Positions 42,844-51,592 of a DNA stretch of 64,000 nt are shown here, piece after piece. A model generated the notes under the pieces. The model saw only the letters and a list, made by a program, of their open reading frames with translations, was not told the origin of the DNA and searched no databases. How positions within the stretch are numbered: the stretch's first letter is position 1; the number at the start of each line of letters is the position of its first letter. Source of the DNA: an uncultured Caproiciproducens sp. (GTDB lineage Bacteria > Bacillota > Clostridia > Oscillospirales > Acutalibacteraceae); contig NZ_OY761810.1 in assembly GCF_963664915.1 (NCBI RefSeq), positions 248,001 through 312,000 on the forward strand, in the 5' to 3' direction. Position numbers and translations under genes: made by a program.

Positions 42844-42858
42844 TTCGTCAATAACGAA
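42844..42858. promoter_or_regulatory. Operator TTCG-N7-CGAA upstream of iclR, site 1
   Basis: TTCG TCAATAA CGAA, 124 bases before the iclR start and just upstream of its probable promoter region. Matches the two sites before the first structural gene. Confidence 0.6.
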
Positions 42859-43009
42859 ACAATTAGCGATCCCTGTTTTGTTGAATATGACTACATTTTT
42901 ATTAAATTAAGTTCTGTGAGAAGCTCACTGTGAAAGCCCGCTGTGTTAATATCTACAAATAGTATTGTTATTGTGAATAATACATTTTGTATTTTAAAAA
43001 ACAAAGCCT

Positions 43010-43061
43010 GTACCGCGTAATCAACCACGTCATCCCTAACGTAATTGTATTTGCGCGGTAC
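43010..43061 (-). terminator. Terminator of the microcompartment operon
   Basis: On the minus strand GTACCGCG (43061-43054) pairs with CGCGGTAC (43017-43010), enclosing a large, internally foldable loop, then AGGCTTTGTTTTTT. It separates the microcompartment operon from iclR. The rest of 42859-43089 shows no gene. Confidence 0.75.
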
Positions 43062-43089
43062 AAGCAATCTGCGGTCCTTAGACACGGAT

Positions 43090-43629
43090 TTATAAAAGTG
43101 TTTCGTAAAGCTTTGGGGAAGGTTTCGGAATGACCGTCGTCTGCACCAAAAGCTCACAATCTTTTTTCGCCGCTTCCACGGCAGTTCGCACAGCACCCAC
43201 ATCACCGGTCAAAATCACAACGCCTTTTCCACCGATTGAATAGCCGATTTTTATTTCTATCAGCGTAATATTCGCCGCTTTCGCCGCCACATCCGCAGCC
43301 GTAATGGCGGAGGCGATAGAATAAAATTCAATGACGCCGACCGCCCCCGGGTTTACAATCTGGTTCGTCAGGCAAATCGCAGGAATCAGCTGAGGATGGA
43401 TATTCGGAATCAGCAGGGTGTCTACCAGATACTCTCCACCGTATTTTGCCCCTTCAGCCATAGAAACCTTAACATCCCCCGTTGTTCCCCCAATGAGCAC
43501 AATATATTTGCCGGGACAGACGGTAGACGCTTTCAGCAGCTCAACATTCGCAGCCTTTATCATATAGTCGCTTGTTTCAATTCCTCTGGCTATGCTTGAA
43601 AATTCTATCATACCGATTGCATTGCCCAT
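43090..43629 (-). CDS. pduT: Tandem-BMC shell protein PduT-like (trimer, Fe-S pore)
   Basis: A 179-aa shell protein with two BMC domains in tandem (about 1-90 and 95-179; GVIEFYSIASAITAADVAAK begins the second). Cys38 in TVCPGKY matches the PduT cysteine whose three copies hold a [4Fe-4S] cluster in the trimer pore, implying electron passage across the shell. Choosing ATG 43629 gives exactly this numbering. Follows pduS by 5 bases; the pair is the expected redox conduit. Confidence 0.9.
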   Translation of the reverse strand: MGNAIGMIEFSSIARGIETSDYMIKAANVELLKASTVCPGKYIVLIGGTTGDVKVSMAEGAKYGGEYLVDTLLIPNIHPQLIPAICLTNQIVNPGAVGVIEFYSIASAITAADVAAKAANITLIEIKIGYSIGGKGVVILTGDVGAVRTAVEAAKKDCELLVQTTVIPKPSPKLYETLL

Positions 43630-43634
43630 GCCAA

Positions 43635-44990
43635 TCACTCCTCCCTGCTCCGACGGATTACAGTGCCGGTTCCGTCTATTTTCTCAATCACGCCGTCAAT
43701 GCTCGCATGAATATTTGCGGACAATGCACCTTCCGCCGCCGTCGCCAGCAGTTCGCCTTTTGCAACGCGGTCATTGACCTGCCTGACTGGAACAGCCGGT
43801 TTACCAATATGCTGCTGGAATGGAATTACTACCATTTCCGGAGCAAGCTCATAACACTCTTTCGCATGAAGCCGGTAATAGTCCGAAATATTCAGCCGCG
43901 CCACCAGTCTGCCGGTAGGCACCTGACCGTAACGGGCGCCCTCACTCGGAACGGGGTTCCTGTTTTGTTCTACCTTGATCCCGCGTTCTCTGAGCTGGCT
44001 CTTAATGTAAATGTTCACTTTGCGCGGAGAAAGCCCCATGGGACAGGAAAACATTTCACATACGCCGCATTCTGAGCAGTTCATTGCCGTACCAAAAGCT
44101 TTTTTATATTCCTCATTGTCGGTAATGAAGGGTTCTCTGAACAGGTTACGCATCACAAGATGCGGTTTCATATCATGCCCAATCAAATTTCTTGGGCAAA
44201 GGCTTGTGCACATTCTGCACTGCACGCAGGCGCTTTTCGCCTGCAGGCGAATGCGGTGAAGCGGTATGGTTGCCCGGCGGATCAGATAATGATTTTTAGG
44301 GAGGACAATAATATTCCCCGTCGTTTTGGTAACACTCAGCCCTCTGATTTGATCAAGATCCGTAAAAACCTTCCCCATCATGGGCCCGCCTAAAATCACA
44401 TCATAATCGGAAACCACCGGCTGCGCTTTGTTGATGCACTCCGTAATCAGAGTCCCCACCGGCACATGGAGCAGGATCGGTTCTTTGACCTCACCCACAA
44501 CGGATAAATATTTATCCGTTACCGGTCTGCCCTGCAATGCATCATAAATATTCAGCATAGTCCCCACATTATCCACTACCGCTCCCACATCCAGAGGAAT
44601 TCCCCGTTCGGGCACGGACTTGCCGCAAACCAGATGCACCATGATCTGTTCGTCGCCCGCCGGGTAAAAAGTCGGCATTTCAAAGAGTTCAATTTCTGCC
44701 CCTGCTTTTTCAATTGCTTCTTTCAGCGCGTCGATTTCCGCCGTATATTTATGCTTTAAGGCAATGACGGTACGCTTTGCGCCCAAATAAGCGGAAACAG
44801 CCTGAGCAGCTTCGACAATCCTGTCGGGAAAGGTGCGCGATATGTATTTGTCCGTTTCAATCAGCGGCTCACATTCAGCGGCGTTTATGATAAAACAATC
44901 CGCTTTAGCCGAAAGCTTCACATGTGTGGGGAAGCCCGCGCCGCCCGCACCCACAACGCCGGCGTTCTTGATTGCTTCTGTAAGATTCAT
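43635..44990 (-). CDS. pduS: PduS-like RnfC-family flavo-Fe-S electron conduit
   Basis: A 451-aa protein of the PduS/RnfC type. N-terminal FMN/NADH-binding domain (GVVGAGGAGFPTHVKLSAKA, then INAAECEPLIETDKY), SLBB-like region, two [4Fe-4S] motifs (CVQCRMCTSLCP and CSECGVCEMFSCP) and a C-terminal RnfC-type barrel-sandwich segment. In B12-dependent Pdu systems PduS reduces cobalamin; here, with a B12-independent enzyme, it more likely shuttles electrons through PduT to or from the lumen NADH pool. Confidence 0.9.
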   Translation of the reverse strand: MNLTEAIKNAGVVGAGGAGFPTHVKLSAKADCFIINAAECEPLIETDKYISRTFPDRIVEAAQAVSAYLGAKRTVIALKHKYTAEIDALKEAIEKAGAEIELFEMPTFYPAGDEQIMVHLVCGKSVPERGIPLDVGAVVDNVGTMLNIYDALQGRPVTDKYLSVVGEVKEPILLHVPVGTLITECINKAQPVVSDYDVILGGPMMGKVFTDLDQIRGLSVTKTTGNIIVLPKNHYLIRRATIPLHRIRLQAKSACVQCRMCTSLCPRNLIGHDMKPHLVMRNLFREPFITDNEEYKKAFGTAMNCSECGVCEMFSCPMGLSPRKVNIYIKSQLRERGIKVEQNRNPVPSEGARYGQVPTGRLVARLNISDYYRLHAKECYELAPEMVVIPFQQHIGKPAVPVRQVNDRVAKGELLATAAEGALSANIHASIDGVIEKIDGTGTVIRRSREE

Positions 44991-45059
44991 GATCTCACCG
45001 TCCTAAAATAAAAGCATTCCGTTAGATAATTGTCACCGCGCAGCGCGCGGAAAGTTCGC

Positions 45060-45698
45060 TTATTCCCGGATGATTTGCATACCGTGTACGCGGGCATAAT
45101 CCCAAGCCTCGGAAGAAACGATGCTGTCGGCCGCTATGCGCAGAACACTTGTCTTTACAGCGTTCAGCATTGCCAAATCTCTCGCCGTTATAATCGCCCG
45201 TTTTATTTTTTCCTGCTTAACCGGCTGCTCGTTTTGACTGACAGATGCAGGCTCAGGATTGATTTTTTCGCCCAGCACAATGTCTTCCAATTGATTTGCA
45301 GAGCAGAGCACAACGCCGGAATCTTTCAAAAAATTTACTTTATCAAGCATCATGTTGTAATAAACAGCCGGAGCCGTTCTTTTATAATCGAATAGCTCAA
45401 CTTCTTCTTCAACGGCAAAAACTTTTTTCCCTTTCAGAATCGCCTGAACCGCCAGACCGGAATAAGGAGTATTTGCTGTTCCGCTGACAATCTGAACAAG
45501 CATATCGTTCGTCAGGTCGTAGAGAATCACCGCTGCAAATTCATTCATATTAAAATCGTATTTGCCTTTTAATGCGCATTCAACCTGATATTGATTACCA
45601 AGGCGCCTGCTTTCGAGCATCCGGTGACAGCAGGTGTCGTGTTTCTGAGTCAAAATCAACAGTCGCGGTTTTGAATGAATTCCCCCCTGAATGTCCAT
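45060..45698 (-). CDS. Microcompartment-associated flavoprotein-like protein (paralog A)
   Basis: A 212-aa protein: N-terminal flavodoxin/PPC-decarboxylase-like alpha/beta part (about 10-135) and, after a Glu/Gln linker, a 40-residue C-terminal segment (AIITARDLAMLNAVKTSVLR, ending HGMQIIRE). It resembles the 'ethanolamine utilization' proteins of unknown function found in clostridial microcompartment loci. The gene at 56809 has the same two-part layout. Good ribosome site (AGGAGG). Function unknown; a luminal cofactor-handling role is possible. Confidence 0.6.
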   Translation of the reverse strand: MDIQGGIHSKPRLLILTQKHDTCCHRMLESRRLGNQYQVECALKGKYDFNMNEFAAVILYDLTNDMLVQIVSGTANTPYSGLAVQAILKGKKVFAVEEEVELFDYKRTAPAVYYNMMLDKVNFLKDSGVVLCSANQLEDIVLGEKINPEPASVSQNEQPVKQEKIKRAIITARDLAMLNAVKTSVLRIAADSIVSSEAWDYARVHGMQIIRE

Positions 45699-45713
45699 AA
45701 CTCCTCCTATCTT

Positions 45714-46535
45714 CTACCTGCATTCGCAATTCATCGCGATTCCCGCAGGAGTAATCAGGAACGGATAATGCGGTTTGATCGTCTGAATTCCTGTTTCCTT
45801 TTCAAACACCTTTTCAATTCCCGTCATGCAGCAGGTTCCGCCGCAGAGATATATCGCCTGTGTATCGTCTTTTTTAATGTATTTTTTTACGATAGCGGCC
45901 ATTTTTTCAATAACTGCCTTAATAATCGGAAAAATTTCATTGTGCTTCGCATAATCCAATTTGATCTGCTCGGCTTCTTCAAAGGATATATGCATATTAC
46001 CTGATAAAACCAGCGTCAGATGCGTACCGCCGGTCGGTTCATCTTCAATTTCGACCACTTTGCCCTCTTTAAAAATGGCAAGCCCGGTTGTTCCGCCGCC
46101 GATGTCCACCACAACCCCATCGCTGATTTGAAAAATAGAATTTGCCGCTGTCGGTTCATCAAGCACATTGACAACCTCCAGCCCGGCGCCCTCCGCCACA
46201 TAAACATGGGTTCTGGTACTGGTCTGGGTGCCCGCCGGCATCGCGATTGCGCAATGGGTAAGCTCTCTGCCCAGGCGGCCTTCCAGCTTTGCCTTCAGCT
46301 CCTTAACAATCCGCTGTGCGCCCAAATAATCAACAACAACGCCGTCCCTTAGTACACGCGCCGCTTTTTTTTCACATGCGATGGGATTATTGTCTTCATC
46401 AAGGACAACAAGCACAATATACGCGGTGCCGAGGTCAACGCCCACCTTCAGTTTGCTTCCAACCGGCTGAAAGGTCGTTGTTTCCGACTCCTCCACCCGC
46501 GCCATGTAGCCATCCACTCTGTCCAAATCCATCAT
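45714..46535 (-). CDS. eutJ: EutJ-family ASKHA chaperone-like ATPase
   Basis: A 273-aa actin/Hsp70-superfamily protein: phosphate-1 loop KVGVDLGTAYIVLVVLD, phosphate-2 VVDIGGGTTGLAIFKEG and adenosine loop IYLCGGTCCMTG. It lacks a peptide-binding domain. EutJ proteins are thought to help assemble or refold encapsulated enzymes. AAAGG lies upstream, within the end of the small gene at 46538. Standard length for the family. Confidence 0.9.
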   Translation of the reverse strand: MMDLDRVDGYMARVEESETTTFQPVGSKLKVGVDLGTAYIVLVVLDEDNNPIACEKKAARVLRDGVVVDYLGAQRIVKELKAKLEGRLGRELTHCAIAMPAGTQTSTRTHVYVAEGAGLEVVNVLDEPTAANSIFQISDGVVVDIGGGTTGLAIFKEGKVVEIEDEPTGGTHLTLVLSGNMHISFEEAEQIKLDYAKHNEIFPIIKAVIEKMAAIVKKYIKKDDTQAIYLCGGTCCMTGIEKVFEKETGIQTIKPHYPFLITPAGIAMNCECR

Positions 46536-46537
46536 AA

Positions 46538-46819
46538 TCAGGCCGCCTTTCCGCTCTCTTCATGATTTTCATTCATGTTAAAACGCTCATGCCGGTCAGA
46601 CTCCTCAAAACAATGAACATCACGCAGCGGAATAGAATCCTTTTTAAAAATTGCGGCCGCATGCCCAATTTGAACGCTGCGGCCAACAATTGATTGTGTA
46701 TGTCCTATGTTCGCCAGTGAGACTAATCCTGCTTCAGCATATTTAGAATTCTTTGATACTATGTATTTTAAAGTCCCTTGGAGAAATCTCTGATATGAAA
46801 CGCATCCGATAAGACGCAT
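46538..46819 (-). CDS. Small unrecognised protein between aldehyde dehydrogenase and eutJ
   Basis: A 93-aa frame that I cannot assign. It begins inside the 3' end of the aldehyde dehydrogenase gene (52-base overlap, AGGAAA about 7 bases before its ATG) and stops 2 bases before eutJ, whose ribosome site it contains; that tight packing argues for translation. The middle (SLANIGHTQSIVGRSVQIGH) looks folded and the tail (MNENHEESGKAA) hydrophilic. It could instead be the remnant of a larger decayed gene. Confidence 0.4.
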   Translation of the reverse strand: MRLIGCVSYQRFLQGTLKYIVSKNSKYAEAGLVSLANIGHTQSIVGRSVQIGHAAAIFKKDSIPLRDVHCFEESDRHERFNMNENHEESGKAA

Positions 46820-48225
46820 CTGCGTTTCCTGCAGAATGATCTTGCACTGGTCAGACCCTCGCCGGTCGGACCCGCAATGGTAAAGGTGGTATGGCCTTCT
46901 CCGCCAACGCCGATCCCGGCATAAGACGGGGCATTTTTCACGAAGATGGTGGTTTGCAGCAGTTTGGCCATTTTTGTCAGCTTATCAACATTCTTGGAAT
47001 GCATCATGGCGGTGTGGCGGTTTCCTCTTTCCGCAACAAGCGCAAGGTCAATAGCCTCATCCACATTTTTGACCCTTACAATCGGCAGTATCGGCATCAT
47101 CAGTTCTTCCATTACAAATGGATGATCCTTTTCTGTTTCCATGATGATCGCTTTCACTTCCGGTCCTGCCTGTACTCCCAATTTCTCGAGAATATAAAGA
47201 GCGCTCTTACCTACAAACGAGGTTTTCGGGCCGCCGCCTTCTTTTCTGACCAGATCCGCAAGTTTTTGTATCAAAGCGGGATCTTTCATTTCATAAGCGC
47301 CGTTTTCCTTCATATTGCGGACCAATTCATCTGTAATCTGATCGACGGCAATGACTTCTTTTTCCGCTATGCACGGAAGATTGTTGTCAAAGCTGCACCC
47401 GTTAATAATATCAATCGCCGCTTTTTTAATATCGGCGGTTTCATCAACAACAACAGGCGGATTCCCCGCGCCGGCGCCAATCGCTTTTTTTCCCGTGGAC
47501 ATGACCAGCTTTACGATAGCCGGCCCGCCGGTGGCAACCAGCATTCTGACTTTCGGGTGTTTCATCATGACATTGGTGTTTTCAATAGACGGTTCCATAA
47601 CGGTGACAATCAGATTTTTAGGAGCACCGGCTTCTTCCAGCGCCTTGTTTATCATTGTGACCAGTTTCAGCGTGACATCCTTTGCCCTTGGATGCGGGCT
47701 GAACACAATGGAATTCCCTGCAGCCAGCATCCCTATGGAATTGCAGATCACAGTTTCCGTCGGATTCGTCGCGGGCGTAATCGCGCCGATGACCCCAAAC
47801 GGGCAATATTCAACCAGTGTTATGCCGTCGTCGCCGGACAACGCTTCTGTTGCCAAATCTTCGATCCCGGGAGATTTTTCTGCGGCCAGTCTGTTCTTAA
47901 TTAATTTGTGCGGATAATTTCCCATTCCTGTTTCGTCAACAGCCAGTCTGGAGATCAATTCAAGATTATCCTGCTTCAGCACCACATCTCTTAGTGTCTG
48001 AACATACTTTTGCCTCTCGGCCATTGAGCAGAACAAATACTGTTTTTGCGCGATATCACAGGCGTCTATTGCGTCTTCCATCGTATTGAATATTCCATAA
48101 GCGCCGTTTTTTTCTTCGTTGTTGCTTTCCGTTTGGTCTTTTTTCTCAGTACTGGATTTGTTTGCACCTATTTCGCCAAGCACCTGTTTGACCATTTTTT
48201 CAATTAAACCTGCATCTATATCCAT
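46768..48225 (-). CDS. pduP: CoA-acylating aldehyde dehydrogenase with encapsulation peptide
   Basis: A 485-aa PduP/EutE-type enzyme that oxidises propionaldehyde or acetaldehyde to the acyl-CoA with NAD+. The first 18 residues (DIDAGLIEKMVKQVLGEI) form an amphipathic helix typical of lumen-targeting peptides, followed by a charged linker (about 20-45). The catalytic Cys is in SFDNNLPCIAEKEV. The C-terminus (RRCVLSDAFHIR) extends a few residues beyond the usual end. ATG 48225 has a GGGG(T)GG site; a longer frame has none. A second paralog lies at 54097. Confidence 0.9.
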   Translation of the reverse strand: MDIDAGLIEKMVKQVLGEIGANKSSTEKKDQTESNNEEKNGAYGIFNTMEDAIDACDIAQKQYLFCSMAERQKYVQTLRDVVLKQDNLELISRLAVDETGMGNYPHKLIKNRLAAEKSPGIEDLATEALSGDDGITLVEYCPFGVIGAITPATNPTETVICNSIGMLAAGNSIVFSPHPRAKDVTLKLVTMINKALEEAGAPKNLIVTVMEPSIENTNVMMKHPKVRMLVATGGPAIVKLVMSTGKKAIGAGAGNPPVVVDETADIKKAAIDIINGCSFDNNLPCIAEKEVIAVDQITDELVRNMKENGAYEMKDPALIQKLADLVRKEGGGPKTSFVGKSALYILEKLGVQAGPEVKAIIMETEKDHPFVMEELMMPILPIVRVKNVDEAIDLALVAERGNRHTAMMHSKNVDKLTKMAKLLQTTIFVKNAPSYAGIGVGGEGHTTFTIAGPTGEGLTSARSFCRKRRCVLSDAFHIRDFSKGL

Positions 48226-48296
48226 TGATTTTCCACCCCTTATTAATAAATAGCACACTTTTTGAGCAACAGCCATCCATCATTTCATTTGCAAAT

Positions 48297-48953
48297 TTAC
48301 GATGTATGATCCGGCTCCTTTATTTTTCGCAGAATTACAAAATCATTATTCTTTAATGCACACGCATTTGCTTCATCAAGGTCAACATGCATTTCAAGCG
48401 AAAACCGATCGGAAACCCGTACCAGAACATTTCCTAAAACACACCGGCGCTCTCCGCAGGACTCGACTTCAACAATGTCTTTATCCTTCACACCCATTTT
48501 TGCCGCCTGTTCCGGAGTCATATGAATATGTCTAAGTGCAACAATGGTCCCGCAGGGTAAAGCAATGCTGCCTTTAGGCCCAACCAATTCCAAACCCGGC
48601 GTATTGTTTAATCTGCCCGATTCCCTGATGGGAGCCTTCACCCCAAGCCGGAAGCCATCGGCCAGCGAAATTTCGATCTGACTTTCTTTTCTTAGCGGGC
48701 CTAAAATGCGCACATTTTTAAACTCGCCTTTGGGTCCGCGAATATTTACTGTTTCTTCAGCTGCAAACTGGCCCGGTTGTTTCAATGTCTTCATATGCGT
48801 CAGTTGGTATCCCGGACCAAATAATTTTTCCAGATCGCTCTGGTTTAGATGCACATGACGGTTCGACACGCCAATCGGAATTTTGCAGTTTTCTAAATCC
48901 TGAATTTTTTTAATAACCAGTTTTGCAATTACTTCAAGGACATCCGTTTGCAT
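48297..48953 (-). CDS. pduL: Phosphate propanoyltransferase
   Basis: A 218-aa PduL phosphotransacylase that converts acyl-CoA and phosphate to acyl phosphate, recycling CoA inside the compartment. Zn-ligand His residues are in IGVSNRHVHLNQSDLEKLF and ALRHIHMTPEQA, and His in EMHVDLDEANAC. The N-terminal helix (MQTDVLEVIAKLVIKKIQDL) looks like an encapsulation peptide. Lies between the aldehyde dehydrogenase and a shell gene. Confidence 0.93.
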   Translation of the reverse strand: MQTDVLEVIAKLVIKKIQDLENCKIPIGVSNRHVHLNQSDLEKLFGPGYQLTHMKTLKQPGQFAAEETVNIRGPKGEFKNVRILGPLRKESQIEISLADGFRLGVKAPIRESGRLNNTPGLELVGPKGSIALPCGTIVALRHIHMTPEQAAKMGVKDKDIVEVESCGERRCVLGNVLVRVSDRFSLEMHVDLDEANACALKNNDFVILRKIKEPDHTS

Positions 48954-49012
48954 ATTGATCAGCCACCTTCTGCTTTATCTGCCGGTTCGTATTTCATTTC
49001 ATGACCCCGATA

Positions 49013-49294
49013 CTAGTTGATTCCGGTTGGCAGAATGCGTTCAGTATCTGTATGCGGCCTCGGAATGACATGCTGGGAAACCACTTTTCCGACATTGCTT
49101 GCTGCTGCTACTCCTGCGTCTACGGCCGCTTTCACTGCACCGACATCGCCTCTTACCATAACTGTCACAAGGCCTGAACCGATTTTTTCATAACCGATCA
49201 AAGACACGCTTGCCGCTTTTGTCATGGCATCCGCAGCCTCGATGGCACCCACCAACCCTTTCGTTTCTATCATACCCAATGCTTCGTTCGTCAT
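49013..49294 (-). CDS. BMC-H hexameric shell protein (copy 1)
   Basis: A 93-aa canonical single BMC domain ([20 protein letters not shown], then [19 protein letters not shown]), PduA/EutM/PduJ type, forming the flat hexamer tiles. The KIGSGL turn forms the small polar pore for diols. Very similar to the second copy at 57754. GGAGG precedes the ATG. Confidence 0.95.
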   Translation of the reverse strand: MTNEALGMIETKGLVGAIEAADAMTKAASVSLIGYEKIGSGLVTVMVRGDVGAVKAAVDAGVAAASNVGKVVSQHVIPRPHTDTERILPTGIN

Positions 49295-49350
49295 ATGGAA
49301 AACCTCCTTATAAAAGATTATTAAATTGAAAGAATATAGATCTTCCAGTA

Positions 49351-50553
49351 TTAATTACAAATAAATTCTGCAACCGATTGGATTGCTTTTTTCTTGAGTG
49401 AATCCACTTTATCAAGTTTTTCCCATTGAAAATCCTGATCTTCACGCCCAAAGTGCCCGTATGCCGCAGTCTTTAAAAACTGGGGCTTTCTTAGCTGCAG
49501 CTGCTCCAGAATATCGGCCACGGAAAAAGAAAATGTATCTCTGACAATGGAGTCGATGCACTCCGATTTAATTTGTTCCGTACCAAACGTATTGATCGTA
49601 ATTGCTACGGGGTCCGTCATACCGATTGCATAGGCGAGCGCCACCTCGCATTTTTTAGCCAGCCTCGCGGCGACAATATTTTTCGCTGCATACCGTGCCA
49701 TATATGCCGCGGAGCGATCAACCTTTGTTGGATCTTTCCCTGAAAAAGCGCCTCCGCCATGTTTTCCGACTCCGCCGTAAGTGTCAACCATAATTTTGCG
49801 TCCGGTCAATCCCACGTCTGCCGCCGGACCGCCAATGACGAAACGGCCTGTCTGATTAATGTATATTTTGGTATTGCTGTTCATCCATTTCGGATCAACC
49901 TCACTGTAAATCACTTTATGTAAAATGGTATTGCAGATGGTTTCGTGACTGACATTCGCGTCGTGCTGCGCCGAAACAATGATACTTGTAAGATAGAGGG
50001 GCTCCCCCTGCGCGCTGTATTTCATGGTTACCTGGCTTTTTCCGTCGGGATAAAGCCAAGGTATGGTCTTATCTTTTCGGGCCTGCGTGAGCTTCATCAC
50101 GAGTTTATGTGCCAGATCAATAGTCAAAGGCATATAGTTTTCAGTTTCATCGCACGCATAACCGTACATCATCCCCTGGTCACCCGCACCGAACACTTTT
50201 TGGGCCAATGAAACATTCGTATTTGAACGATCCACTCCCTGTGCGATATCCGGCGACTGTGAATTGATGTTGGTCAGAATCATACAATTTCGATAATCAA
50301 AACCGGTGCATGGCTCTATATATCCGATATTTTTCACGATCTCCCTTGCAACACCGGAAACATCTACTTTGGCTCGGGAGGTTACCTCCCCTGCGATCAT
50401 AACCGTGTTTGGTGATACCATTGTTTCAACTGCTACTCTTGACTCCGGATCACCGGACAAATACGCATCCAATATACCATCTGAGATCTGGTCGCATATT
50501 TTATCGGGATGCCCTTCCGTAACAGATTCCGATGTTACTAAATATTCATTCAT
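49351..50553 (-). CDS. metK: S-adenosylmethionine synthetase
   Basis: A 400-aa complete MetK (ATP + methionine to AdoMet): [52 protein letters not shown] and the Gly-rich loop [20 protein letters not shown]. Embedded in the microcompartment operon between a shell gene and the two-component genes, all on one strand. The activase for the glycyl radical enzyme consumes AdoMet, which gives a simple reason for co-expression. Whether it is the only metK of the genome cannot be told here. Confidence 0.95.
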   Translation of the reverse strand: MNEYLVTSESVTEGHPDKICDQISDGILDAYLSGDPESRVAVETMVSPNTVMIAGEVTSRAKVDVSGVAREIVKNIGYIEPCTGFDYRNCMILTNINSQSPDIAQGVDRSNTNVSLAQKVFGAGDQGMMYGYACDETENYMPLTIDLAHKLVMKLTQARKDKTIPWLYPDGKSQVTMKYSAQGEPLYLTSIIVSAQHDANVSHETICNTILHKVIYSEVDPKWMNSNTKIYINQTGRFVIGGPAADVGLTGRKIMVDTYGGVGKHGGGAFSGKDPTKVDRSAAYMARYAAKNIVAARLAKKCEVALAYAIGMTDPVAITINTFGTEQIKSECIDSIVRDTFSFSVADILEQLQLRKPQFLKTAAYGHFGREDQDFQWEKLDKVDSLKKKAIQSVAEFICN

Positions 50554-50563
50554 TCTCTCTTCC

Positions 50564-51592
50564 CTACCTTGGTTTCAAAGCATTGCCTGTTTGCAATGCC
50601 AATGATTTTTTATATTGAAACACCGTAATATGTTCATATTTTTTGAATACCTTGCTAAAATAACTGCTCTCGTTGTAGCCCAGGCGAAACGCCACATCAA
50701 TGATGTTCAAATCTGTAAATGAGAAATACGCTTTCGCCAAAGTGAGCTTCCGCATATGTAAATATTCAATTACGCTCACATTCATCTGCTGCATGAATAT
50801 ACGGCTCAAATAGCCCTGACTGATATTGCAGTTATCGACGATTTCATTTAAGCCAATATCCTTTTTGATATTTTCATCAATGTAACGAAAAACATTTTCC
50901 AGCACCTTGTATTTTTTAATGCTGATCTGTTGAAAAATATAATTGACTACATTGAAAAGCCAAAACTCTAAACTTTTCTTTTCAGAAAACAGTACTTCTG
51001 TCATTGGGAACAATTCTTCACACTTCATCTGCCCATCATCCAGCCATTCAAGAAGATTAATCAAGCTTTGTCCCAGTTTCACGAATGTGCTTTTCAAAAG
51101 CTCTGCGTCTTCTCCCACATCAGAATAAACCTCTTCCACAATTCGCGGAATCTGATAATACATTTTTCCGAAATCTTTTTCTTTCAAGACAGTGTACAGA
51201 ACATCGGCATTCTTTCCGTATTTTTTATGAATTTCTGTATAATTATCGAGCAGCGACTTAACTGTAGCGGTGGTGACCGGCTTTGAAATATATTCCTTGA
51301 CTTCGGCTTTTAAAGCCTCCCTTGCAAATTCAAAGTTGTTGTACGCGGAAACGATATAAATCGTAATATTATGATTATTCATATAAATTCTCTTGCTGGC
51401 TTCAATACCGGATATTCCGGGCATCATAATATCCATGAAAACAATATCGACTTTTTCCGTTTTGCAAACCTGTACTGCATCCTCACCACTGTCAACAGTG
51501 CGTACAACGAAAAAGCCATCTACTTTGGATATCATAATCCGCATGGCTTCTCTCATCAGTTGTTCATCATCAGCAATTATAACGTGATACAT
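50564..51592 (-). CDS. AraC-type response regulator (YesN-like)
   Basis: A 342-aa regulator: receiver domain (about 1-120; phospho-acceptor Asp in IVFMDIMMPG, conserved Lys in YISKPV) and a C-terminal AraC HTH pair (about 240-335, VIEYLHMRKLTLAKAYF and IDVAFRLGYNESSYFSKVFK). Its receiver looks fully functional. Start codon directly follows the kinase stop (TAAATG), so the pair is coupled. It presumably activates the surrounding operon. Confidence 0.92.
   Translation of the reverse strand: MYHVIIADDEQLMREAMRIMISKVDGFFVVRTVDSGEDAVQVCKTEKVDIVFMDIMMPGISGIEASKRIYMNNHNITIYIVSAYNNFEFAREALKAEVKEYISKPVTTATVKSLLDNYTEIHKKYGKNADVLYTVLKEKDFGKMYYQIPRIVEEVYSDVGEDAELLKSTFVKLGQSLINLLEWLDDGQMKCEELFPMTEVLFSEKKSLEFWLFNVVNYIFQQISIKKYKVLENVFRYIDENIKKDIGLNEIVDNCNISQGYLSRIFMQQMNVSVIEYLHMRKLTLAKAYFSFTDLNIIDVAFRLGYNESSYFSKVFKKYEHITVFQYKKSLALQTGNALKPR

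Noticed and set aside
46891-47904. Long antisense frame opposite the first aldehyde dehydrogenase (337 codons)
   Set aside because: Shadow of a real coding region, no motif or start signal.
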